The notes beneath the pieces were generated by a model. The model searched no databases, was not told where the DNA came from, and saw nothing but the letters and a program-made list of their open reading frames with translations. A stretch of 46,485 nucleotides of DNA from Nemertoderma westbladi (taxonomy: Eukaryota; Xenacoelomorpha; Nemertodermatida; Nemertodermatidae), in contig JAUCBJ010007380.1 of assembly GCA_032718475.1 (NCBI GenBank), forward strand, positions 1 to 46,485, given 5' to 3'. The position numbers were made by a program, and so were the translations under genes. Positions 33,374 through 44,458 of the stretch are shown here, in pieces (position 1 is the stretch's first letter; every line of letters starts with the position of its first letter).

Positions 33374-36300
33374 CTACTACTACTTGGATCGGCATGCTGC
33401 ATTGCAGCTGCATTTTTAAGAATATGCTGTGCCACCTTTGTCAAAATTGCGCCACCACAACTCCCTATCACAATCACACATGACATTTGCTAGATCATCC
33501 GCATCTTCAAGGCCAGTGTCCTTTAAGATGCGTCTCAAGAAAGTCATGGGCTTTCCACCATGCTTATTCACTCCATGAGGCTTCCAAAGCACAAGATTAT
33601 GCACTGGCTGGGCATCACGGCAAAATCAATGTCCTGCAAAGTGGATGCGACTTTGATCTAGTGTCAAGCTTGGGGGAACCAATGAGATACCTCCAATGTT
33701 ATATAGTGTCTGGTTGGAGATGTGTGCATTGTACTTGACACAATGAACCCGGCGTAGCATTCTTGTGAATGTGCCATCCAAAGATTTGGTGTCCTCAGCA
33801 GTTAGAGCCCAGCATGGACTCCCATAGAGGAGAACTGGAACAACTGCTGCTCTAAATAATCGGATATTAAGTTTCCGATTAAATATCTATGACTTCTAAA
33901 TCCTGGAAAGCCTATTCAAGGCTGCCCATGCCTTTCCCTTACGTATTTGAAGGTCCTCATCTGACTTCCGGATCCATGATCCCAGGTAACAGAAGTCGTC
34001 GACATGCTTAAGCATACCATCCTTTGAGCTTATGCTCACCCAGTCAGAGACTTGCTGAGGGATTTCAAAGTTAAGTGTCAAAATTTTGGTCTTTTTAGAG
34101 TTAATAAAAAGACCAACACTAGAAGCAGACTGTTCTAATGAGCTGAGGAGCCGTTGGGCTCCCTCTAGTGATTCTGAGAGTACTCCTAAGTCATCAGCAA
34201 AGTCTAGATCAGTTAAGGTACTTGGCAGGCTTTCCTCGACTTCTGGAGCCAGTAGGTGGAGTTATCATCACCCCATCATCATTATGATGATTTAAGGACA
34301 TGCGTAGAACATAGTCAACCACAATTATGAACAAGAATGGTGCAAGTGTGTCTCCCTGGAGGACACCCCATAACACTTCAAATGGTTCTGTGTCACCGTC
34401 AACAGTAGACACAAATGTTGTCGAACCATCGTATACTGATCTGATTGCTGCAATAATTTCATCAGGAATCCCATATAATGAAAGTATGCTGAACATACGT
34501 GAGCGGGAGACTGAATCCATGGCCTTGAAGAAGTCAACAAAGATAACAGCCAGATGCCTGTGGTTCCATGGTCCCACGACCTTTACGGAACCCATTCTGA
34601 TTTCCACGGAGCAGTCTCTCAATGGGATCCCTGATGCGATTTAAATAGAATTCTATTGTATAGCTTTGCAGCAATCGAGATCAATGAGATTCCCCGAAAA
34701 GAACCATAGAGTGTTAGGTTGCCCTTCTTAGGAACTGGCACCAACTTATTTGTTTTCATTTCTTGTGGGACTCTTGTTGTTCGGTACATGTCTACTATGA
34801 TGGGATAGATGAGCTTTAAACACTCAGGTTTTTTTAAGACCTCAGGGGGAACACCATCTACTCCACTGGCACGATTGGTCTCAATGCTCTTTGCAGCAGC
34901 CTTCACTTCTGCAAAGGAGATATCGCCAATAGGAATATCTGGGAGTACAGACTTAGACAGTTTTACTTCTATAAAGTTATCAGGCAATACCCTGTCATTA
35001 TTGAGGAGCTTTTCAAAGTGGGCCTTCCAACCATTGAGGCGATCGGCTGGTGATTCAGCCTTAACCTTGGTGGTTGGTTGGCCTTTCCGTCCAGCAAGCA
35101 AGTGGATCGATTTCCATGCTTGGGATGATTGCCTGCTGTCGTCGGCATCATTGATGGAATCAACCTGTTGGTTTATTAGCTCCTGTAGATTAACAGAGTA
35201 CTGCCTGTTCAGGGACCTAGATGCAGCCTTAACTGCATTCTTGGCCACTGTAGTCTGTTTGAGTCGGGACTCTTTCTGCTCCTTATATAGGTCATTTCGG
35301 CATTTCTGGATTTTGTTGTCAGTCCAGGGGGCTCTTTTCCTGTTGCGAGGGTGTACAGGAACTGTTTCTGCAGCTGTTAACTTAACTGCTTCTGTGAAGG
35401 CAGTATAGCCCTCACAGTGATCTGCCGCCTCAGAGGCAAGAACCTCATACCTGTTGCTCAGCTGTAGTGTGAAGCTGGAAGTGTGCAGTTGGATTCATCA
35501 ATAGACCAATTCCACCATTGCCACTATCATCTGCTGATGCGAGGGCGAATCGCCAACCACCCCCCATGTCCTTAATCAGAACCTCATCAGTCTGTCCAGT
35601 CTGCATTTGGTGCTCTTGAATTCCCACTGCGCTAAGAGAAAGCTTATCTGCCAAGGCAGTAAGCTCACCTTGTCGCATTGGGGACCCGAGTGTTAGGGTG
35701 TTAACTGAGGCTAGTCTAGTGACTTGCCTCAGATTCACCAATGGCTTAGTTGGTCGGGGTGGAACATGAGAGTAGCCTCCAACTCCAGAATCCCTCCCCC
35801 CCTCACAATCTGGCCTCCCAGGTGACCCAGGGTTTGGGCCAGAAAGGTCATCAGGAAAGGGACTCACAGAATTGATGGCTGCTCTCTCTCCAGTAGGGGG
35901 TGAGACAGGCACCCGGTCAAGAGATAACTGACGCCTGTGAGGCCAATTGTGTCCGGTAATTCCACTGGCCTCAAGTGGCCGGACCTCTGCATTACTTACT
36001 AATGTAATCCATAGTGGGGGTTGGGGGGTGCTTTTTTACCGAGTCAGCTCTCGGGGCAAATACCACACCCTGGTTTGCCATTCCACAGGGTGGGTGTCGC
36101 AGTGGAGTCAGATATGAGGCCCATCACCCATACCTACTCTGACGCACATGACCCACCATTGGATGTCCAGCTCATGCCCTGTACCCCTGCTGGCAGGTGC
36201 AGGTCGCAGTGAAGTGCACTCAGAGTGGATATGAGAACACTCTACTCCTGACCAGATTGGTAGATTACCATCTGCCTGGCCAGGCCATATACCCCTGCAG

Positions 36301-36378
36301 TCAAGTATATGGGTCCTTAATCCAGGACCAAGGGCGTCCATTTACCAGAACGAAGACCTAGAATAGGATGACCTAGAG
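33374..36378 (-). mobile_element. RTE-like non-LTR retrotransposon, near full length but defective (copy 3)
   Basis: About 3.0 kb on the minus strand with a (TAG)n 3' tail at the low-coordinate end and a GC-rich 5' leader (about 35913-36378). 35445-35912 encodes a proline-rich start and the first part of an APE-type endonuclease (ASVNTLTLGSP, GIQEHQM with the catalytic Glu). Most of the endonuclease is then deleted (junction near 35450) and the frame changes. Next come the linker (RAPWTDNKIQKCRNDLYKEQ) and the reverse transcriptase (34619-35248, then 34209-34622). There, about 70 bp before motif A are missing relative to copy 2, and motif A reads FVDFFKAMDS. Further frameshifts follow. Perfect 13-bp target duplications flank it. 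Confidence 0.85.
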
Positions 36379-36430
36379 ATCTGTGCCGCTAGCGGGTTTT
36401 AGAGCGCCAGACCCCAATATTATTATCAAT
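36379..36430 (+). repeat. target-site duplication, right copy, and remainder of the split SINE
   Basis: ATCTGTGCCGCTA (36379-36391) continues into GCGGGTTTTAGAGCGCCAGAC, which aligns with the SINE head at 436-468 (GAGCCACTAGCTGAATGG, TTAGAGCGTCAGAC). The retrotransposon therefore landed in a SINE copy near its A box. Confidence 0.7.
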
Positions 36431-36920
36431 AAATAAGGATGCATCCGAACTTATCATGCACGTATCAACCTATAGCGGCATGTGATTTTGACGGGGTAGC
36501 GGCGACTTGTGTACACTACACTGTAATGTATGAGAATATTTTGCCTATTCTGTCTTTGCTTGCGTGCCCTTTGTATCATCTATTTTAGGGTATCGTTAGG
36601 CTCTTGCTGTTTGGCCAGAGGCCAAAGTATATAGTTCGCCTGAGTTCCAATAATTTCATTCATGTTTCTGCAATACAATCCTACTGTTTGTTTAAGGATA
36701 AGGTTATGACGACGGACGGTAGATGAACTTAATTACTTCACATTAACCCTATAAACCATAAGTTGTTCATTATTGACAACATAATATCATATCATGCTGT
36801 CAATCATGATAATATCACCAGACATTAAAGAATTTTATCGCTCTGCAGTTACACCCAATACCATAATTCTAGGGGGGAATAGAATGCAGCCACTAAGAAA
36901 ACCAACACTAATGTACGAAA
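36431..36920. other. intergenic, no gene seen
   Basis: No supported frame or repeat. Confidence 0.55.
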
Positions 36921-36930
36921 TTGATATTTT

Positions 36931-37240
36931 ATGAGCGGTAGGTGCTAAAAGAAGTAATAAAGAATAGTAACGAGCAACAATGAGCAACAATGAGCAACAA
37001 CGAGCAACAACGAGCAACAATGCACCGATTAAACTAATCCTTTTTTCAAAAAAACTATTACTCGTTAAATTTAATTAAAAGTTATTACTCGTTGTTGCTT
37101 ATTGTTGCTCATTGTTGTTCATTGTTGCTTATTTTTGCTCGTTGTTGTTCATTTTTGCTCGTTGTTGCTCATTGTTGTTCATTTTTGCTCGTTGTTGCTC
37201 ATTGATGTTCTTTGTACATTTTAGCACCTACCTTTATGAG
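36931..37240. repeat. foldback hairpin with 10-bp tandem repeats on both arms
   Basis: The outer segments around GGTAGGTGCTAAAA (about 36937-36950) and its complement (about 37218-37231) are inverted. Inside them, GAGCAACAAT units (five, 36971-37020) face complementary CTCGTTGTTG-type units (about twelve, 37089-37208). The arms therefore differ in repeat number. Confidence 0.85.
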
Positions 37241-37511
37241 CTATACCTACCTTCAATTAAAAGTTATTTTCGGTGCTGTAATAAAAAAACACATTACAGA
37301 AACACATCACACGGAAATTGAATATTACCAATGAGGGTATTTACATTATACTGTATCAATATATACGAGGAACACGAACGTTCTTTTTGCTGTTGGGTTA
37401 AAATAACCGGAAAAATAACTAAATATCAGTGTAATGCAGTAATCTGTGTTGGAGTTGGTACCAAGGGTAGTACTTAAGTCATATCTGAACCTATCTGAAT
37501 CCAATCTGGAG

Positions 37512-37709
37512 CCAATCTCGAGAATTATACCAAATCTGAACTCAATCTGAATCGAAAATAGAAAGAGGGGGGCAAATTTAAATATGAAAAAAGAAATGTA
37601 AAATTTCTTCAAATTTCAAAATTGTTAATGCAAAAATTAATAATTTTCACCCCTCTTTCTATTTTCGATTCAGATTGGGTTCAGATTTGGTATAAACTCT
37701 AGAGATTGG
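37512..37709. repeat. hairpin, ~59-bp arms
   Basis: 37512-37570 (including CAATCTGAATCGAAAATAGA) is complementary to 37650-37709 with a few mismatches around an 80-nt AT-rich loop. It is followed at once by a poly-G run. Confidence 0.88.
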
Positions 37710-37714
37710 GGAGT

Positions 37715-37739
37715 GGGGGGGGGGGGGGGGGGGGGGGGG
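37715..37739. repeat. poly-G run (25)
   Basis: The longest homopolymer in the window, directly beside the hairpin at 37512-37709. Confidence 0.95.
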
Positions 37740-40375
37740 CAGGAACAATAATTACAAATAAATAAATAACACAAGCCTACAGGGCCTACAGTATAGGGAT
37801 AACAAAATATAAAGTGTAGAATCTTAATGAAGACTGATCCAAAGAAAATAGTGTAATAATTACAATTATAAAAAATAAATATGAGTTCAGTCTAAGCCGG
37901 TAGAGGGCGTACTGCATGGAGTTACAGTAGTTTGTGTGTGTCTACTGTAGTGGAATAATGCCATATCTAGCCGGAATTGCGTTCCAGTTTTAAATAGATT
38001 GGATGGAATTGTATCCGGGAACTTACGGCGTCAGATTGTCCATTCCCGACAGACCGACAGGCAGACTAAAACACTAAATATATAATTAGTTAGGATTATA
38101 CTATACAGTACAATGACCTTTATAAGATTTTATAAACTCGCGATTAAACTCATTATTCATCACGACCGTAATGGATCACTGCGACGCCCTTAAGCCGCTA
38201 CATAAGAACTTCCTATAGTTCCTATAATAAATAATATACATATCATATATATTCCATATACATTGTATGCGATACTTTTTTTCTATATATTATATCGACT
38301 GCCGTCTGTAGTTCCAATATACCGAATAAACCTTTATATTACCCCTAGATGTTTTGTTCAATGAATAAAGTTGGCAAGTAATAAACAATGTTTATTTAGA
38401 GAGTGTTAGACTTGCCGCAATGGATATACTGTTCTGTACAATTGTACACACATAGCCAAACGGAGCTACAGTAATGGTTGTTGTATTGGTAGATAGAAGT
38501 AATCGATTTTTAGAAATCCATCCACAACAGTTTCTTTCTAATATGTTGATATTGGAATATAATTTCCCATCAGCTGTGGTATTGTACGAACTCTCCATTA
38601 TAATAAATTAATCCGATTTATACTGTTGTACAATGTACAATGTACGATGGATTTATATTGTTTATAAATACTATATACATAGTATAATGGCCTAATTAAT
38701 TTCAATTTATTTTTTGTTTATTTGTCTTTTAGTGATTATTTGCTGTAGACCTAACAGTACATTTACAAATTTTTAAACTCATCAGAGCAGTGCATCATGA
38801 TTAATTAATGTTTTAAATATCCCGAAATAAAGTACACAAAAATTATAAGATCGATTAAATAACAGGACGTGGATTTAAAATTATGATGTTGATCAATTAA
38901 TAAGTAATTAATAACAGTACATTATTTTAATTTTTTATTTCATTATTGTAGGAAACTGCCAAATTTCGGATCAATTTCGGTGAGTACCGTAAATGGTACC
39001 CTGACCTGCTAGAAGAAATCCAAACCTACTTTCAGAATTTTTGTTTATGTAGGCTTTGCAAACTACCATCTAATTTTTCTCACATGAAACCTACATTTTA
39101 GATCTTCAGTAACGTCGAGGCCTATGTTGGTTTACATTTTCCTCTTGCCTGGAAGTTATAATTATATTCCATTGAAACGGAGAGGAATAAGTAATAAACC
39201 AAGCCTCCAGTATCCTGCAGTATCGCATGTAGTAGCAATAATCCACACAGTACAGTGTGTGTCCTTGTTGCGCCATATGGCGAGTTTTTCTAATGAATAT
39301 TATGCGTACTTTATATATATAATGCGTTTATTAATTGTCTAGAAATTTATAGCAACGTGCACACCGCTGGTGGTTTGGAGCAGAGCCGTATTCCATACAG
39401 TTCCATAGTCAATGAGCAGACTCCCAGACTCTGGGTGTACAGTAACATCTGTTAGTTGTACCGATTGTACAGTATAACGGCTGTAACTGAGGAAATAGTT
39501 AGAAATATATGACTGGCATATCGCTGAATGCAAAACCCATTAAAGTAAAAGCCACTTAGGCCTATAGGCCTATATATATATATTATATATATTATATTTC
39601 AACTGTACCGGAGATTTATTGTTGCGCATCTTCCGTGCCGTTTACCGGTACTTTTTATGAAACTTATCCACGAAGGTGCCATTTGTACTATATTAATATA
39701 TTATATTTTTTTTCATAATGTATATATTTTATTAATTATTTTTATTTATTTAATTTTTTAAATCTTATTTAATTTTTTTATTATTTATTTATTAACATTT
39801 TATCTATCTCGGCGTATTAAATTAACGGTGGTTAAATTAATTAACATTCCAGCCCCCTGGGAGGAAGAGTTATTCTTGTCTCCTTTATGTGTTGCGTCCG
39901 CCACCGATGTTAGTCCGCCTACTGAGAAAGTCACTTGGTATTTGGTACGAGTCGAGCTTCCACAGTGACGTCCCAAGCGAGGATCGGTTCTATTGTGGGT
40001 TCATTTCATTGTAAATAATTCGTGTAGAGCTAGCTGTAAACTGAACTATTGATTGAACATCTTGTAGTTATGGCACTGTACAGTATATGATACGTGTCTA
40101 CAGTCCCTAGCCCAATCAACAATCAGCTGAACGGTGTCAAGTAATGCTAAAACTTAAAATAAAAACACCAAAATAAGCAGGGTCATAATATATTTTATTC
40201 TGTAACCAGCGCAACACTACTGCAGCAATAAATATTGTTAATATTAATGCATTAATTATGAAGCAGTTTATTTTGTGTAAAGTAGGTAAGTAGCTATAGT
40301 AAATTATGAACTACATAGTTATTATAAAAAGTTGATTAAATAGTAGACAAATTATGAGCCGTGGGGGGAGGGGGT
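37740..40375. other. intergenic, no supported gene
   Basis: AT-rich. A 68-codon minus-strand frame at 38392-38598 starts on ATG and has AATAAA overlapping its stop. It shows no family similarity and a splice acceptor-like CCACAG inside, so it could be a terminal exon, but this is unproven. AT microsatellite lies near 39575-39600. Confidence 0.5.
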
Positions 40376-40396
40376 GGGGGGGGGGGGGGGGGGGGG
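40376..40396. repeat. poly-G run (21)
   Basis: Run of 21 G preceded by further G-rich sequence from about 40362, some 370 bp upstream of the LIM exon. Confidence 0.95.
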
Positions 40397-40765
40397 TGAC
40401 TTGATCCAAATCCCATATCGGTGAATTATATGTTTGTATCACACCTCAATGTTAAATTTTCCATTGAGGAAAAAGATAACAGTGATTTTAACCAAAACAA
40501 TAAAAAAATGAGTTAGAACACGTAAAGGTTTTATTTTTGAGGGTAATCAGCTGTTATTTACTCGATTCTCACTGATGAGGAATGAATTTTAATTGCGCCA
40601 AAAGCCCCCCCCCACCCCCTATCTGCAATTAATATAGACCCACGCAACAGTATATAGACGCATGAGTATATATTTTATATGATTGCTATATTATAAAAGT
40701 TGAATTCATATTGCCATATTGGTGAGGTGATTGATTTATTGAAACTAAAATTATAAGCACAAGGT

Positions 40766-40965
40766 ATGAGTGCTGCTGTAACTGGACGTCTCAATGGGAG
40801 CATCAAACCACCATCATCAGCCTATGGCAGTACTGGTGCTGGTAGGAAGAAAACTCCACTGCTGAAATGTACAGCCTGTAGCAAAGCATGTTCTGGGAAG
40901 GTTTATCGAATAAAAGGGAATTCCAACACTGGAGAAGTTCATATATTCCACATAGCCTGTTTCGT
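40766..40965 (+). CDS. actin-binding-LIM-like protein, first coding exon
   Basis: The ATG at 40766 opens a 200-bp exon ending at a perfect donor (GTAAGT from 40966), phase 2. After about 33 residues of Ser/Gly-rich leader come KCTACSKACSGKVYRIKG and a final HIFHIACFV. This matches the first zinc site of a LIM domain: CxxC ... HxxC, with the GEVLRV..xxFHIxCF order typical of LIM1 in actin-binding LIM proteins (ABLIM). Such proteins scaffold F-actin; that role is inferred. The spacing between CxxC and HxxC is longer than usual owing to the insert KGNSNTGEVHI. The rest of the LIM domain must lie in later exons, which are not found in the 5.5 kb that follows, much of it satellite. Confidence 0.72.
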
Positions 40966-41440
40966 GTAAGTTATACAAACTACGATAAAATACTCAAGTT
41001 ACGTACTATATGTAGGATATAGGAATAGGATCTACATTTCTGCTATTATTATATTAGAAAGTGACTTATTTCAGCATAAGTTGACAAACGGAATCAGAGT
41101 TGAAAATACAAGCCAACCCTCTCATCCAAATCCAACCTCATAATAATACTAAGCTACAGTACAAGTACCGCAATATTTATTATTTTGGTTAAGGCCCTGG
41201 AATACGTTAATTATTGTAGGGGTGACAGATGTTTTGTTGTATGGTGTTAATTTTAATTTGTAATTAAATATTCTTCCAGCTACAAATAAATTCTAATTAA
41301 TAGTTATGATAGTTACAAATAGTTTTCATTTTACTATAGCCCTACTGATTTTATACTAAACTTCATTTATGTTATGGACACTAGATCGATTCTGTCGCAA
41401 TTTTTATTTCCTTCTAAAATCCGTTTCAAGCTGATAAAGT
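40966..41440 (+). other. start of the LIM gene intron
   Basis: Unique AT-rich sequence from the donor to the satellite. No exon seen. Confidence 0.5.
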
Positions 41441-44400
41441 ACAGTATATATGACTGATCTACAGTACAGTATATATGACTGATCTACAGTACAGTATATA
41501 TGACTGATCTACAGTACAGTATATATGACTTATCTACAGTACAGTATATATGACTTATCTACAGTACAGTATATATGACTGATCTACAGTACAGTATATA
41601 TGACTTACTGTATCTACAGTACAGTATATATGACTGATCTACAGTACAGTATATATGACTGATCTACAGTACAGTATATATGACTGATCTATAGTACAGT
41701 ATATATGACTGATCTACAGTACAGTACTGTATATGTGACTGATCTACAGTACACTATATATGACTGATCTACAGTACAGTATATATGACTTACTGTATCT
41801 ACAGTACAGTATATATGACTGATCTACAGTACAGTATATATGACTGATCTACAGTACAGTATATATGACTGATCTACAGTACAGTATATATGACTGATCT
41901 ACAGTACAGTATATGTGACTGATCTACAGTACAGTATATATGACTGATCTACAGTACAGTACTGTATATATGACTGATCTACAGTACAGTATATATGACT
42001 TATCTACAGTACAGTATATGTGACTGATCTACAGTACAGTACTGTATATATGACTGATCTACAGTACAGTATATATGACTTATCTACAGTACAGTATATG
42101 TGACTGATCGACAGTACAGTACTGTATATATGACTGATCTACAGTACAGTATATATGACTGATCTACAGTACAGTATATGTGACTGATCTACAGTACAGT
42201 ATATATGACTGATCTACAGTACAGTACTGTATATATGACTGATCTACAGTACAGTATATATGACTTATCTACAGTACAGTATATGTGACTGATCTACAGT
42301 ACAGTATATATGACTGATCTACAGTACAGTATATATGACTGATCTACAGTATAGTATATACAGTATGACTGATCTACAATACAGTATATACAGTATGACT
42401 GATCTACAGTACAGTATATATGACTTACTGTAGTACAGTATATATGACTGATCTACAGTACAGTACTGTATATATGACTGATCTACAGTACTGTATATAT
42501 GACTGATCTACAGTACAGTATATATGACTGATCTACAGTACAGTATATATGACTGATCTACAGTACAGTATATATGACTGATCTACAGTACAGTATATAT
42601 GACTGATCTACAGTACAGTATATATGACTGATCTACAGTACAGTATATATGACTGATCTACAGTACAGTATATATGACTGATCTACAGTATAGTATATAT
42701 GACTTATCTACAGTACAGTATATATGACTGATCTACAGTATAGTATATACAGTATGACTGATCTACAATACAGTATATACAGTATGACTGATCTACAGTA
42801 CAGTATACATGACTTACTGTATCTACAGTACAGTATATATGACTGATCTACAGTACAGTATATGTGACTGATCTACAGTACAGTATATATGACTGATCTA
42901 CAGTACAGTATATATGACTGATCTACAGTACAGTATATATGACTGATCTACAGTACAGTATATATGACTGATCTACAGTACAGTATATATGACTGATCTA
43001 CAGTACAGTATATATGACTGATCTACAGTACAGTATATATGACTGATCTACAGTACAGTATATATGACTTATCTACAGTACAGTATATATGACTTATCTA
43101 CAGTACAGTATATATGACTGATCTACAGTACAGTATATATGACTGATCTACAGTACAGTATATATGACTGATCTACAGTACAGTATATATGACTTATCTA
43201 CAGTACAGTATATATGACTGATCTACAGTACTGTATATATGACTGATCTACAGTACAGTATATATGACTTATCTACAGTACAGTATATATGACTGATCTA
43301 CAGTACAGTATATATGACTGATCTACAGTACAGTATATATGACTGATCTACAGTACAGTATATATGACTGATCTACAGTACAGTATATATGACTGATCTA
43401 CAGTACAGTATATATGACTGATCTACAGTACAGTATATATGACTGATCTACAGTACAGTATATATGACTGATCTACAGTACAGTATATATGACTGATCTA
43501 CAGTACAGTATATATGACTTATCTACAGTACAGTATATATGACTGATCTACAGTACTGTATATATGACTGATCTACAGTACAGTATATATGACTTATCTA
43601 CAGTACAGTATATATGACTTATCTACAGTACAGTATATATGACTGCTCTACAGTACAGTATATATGACTGATCTACAGTACAGTATATATGACTGATCTA
43701 CAGTATAGTATATATGACTTATCTACAGTACAGTATATATGACTGATCTACAGTATAGTATATACAGTATGACTGATCTACAATACAGTATATACAGTAT
43801 GACTGATCTACAGTACAGTATACATGACTTACTGTATCTACAGTACAGTATATATGACTGATCTACAGTACAGTATATGTGACTGATCTACAGTACAGTA
43901 TATATGACTGATCTACAGTACAGTATATATGACTGATCTACAGTACAGTATATATGACTGATCTACAGTACAGTATATATGACTTATCTACAGTACAGTA
44001 TATGTGACTGATCTACAGTACAGTATATATGACTGATCTACAGTACAGTATATATGACTGATCTACAGTATAGTATATACAGTATGAGTGATCTACAATA
44101 CAGTATATACAGTATGACTGATCTACAGTACAGTATACATGACTTACTGTATCTACAGTACAGTATATATGACTGATCTACAGTACAGTACTGTATATAT
44201 GACTGATCTACAGTACAGTATATATGACTGATCTACAGTATAGTATATATGACTGATCTACAGTACAGTATATATGACTGATCTACAGTACAGTATATAT
44301 GACTGATCTACAGTACAGTACTGTATATATGACTGATCTACAGTACAGTATATATGACTGATCTACAGTACAGTATATATGACTGATCTACAGTACAGTA

Positions 44401-44444
44401 TATATGACTGATCTACAGTACAGTACTGTATATATGACTGATCT
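41441..44444. repeat. satellite A, 25-bp monomer, about 115-120 copies
   Basis: The monomer consists of TACAGTACAGTATATA followed by TGACTGATC. Substitution variants include TATGTGACT, GACTTATCT and CAGTATAGT. Length variants gain 5 bp (for example CAGTACAGTACTGTATA, TATATACAGTATGAC, GACTTACTGTATCTACAG). The cluster of variants with CAATACAGT recurs at 42377, 42766, 43781 and 44096. A block at about 42680-42870 is repeated at about 43695-43885, 1,015 bp away, which shows large-scale duplication inside the array. Confidence 0.95.
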
Positions 44445-44458
44445 GATGTGATGTGGTG

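Noticed and set aside
34327-35408. Plus-strand frames of 105 and 199 codons
   Set aside because: Antisense shadows of the reverse transcriptase in retrotransposon copy 3.
39339-39533. 64-codon minus-strand frame
   Set aside because: No ATG-supported start with good context, no domain and no splice evidence.
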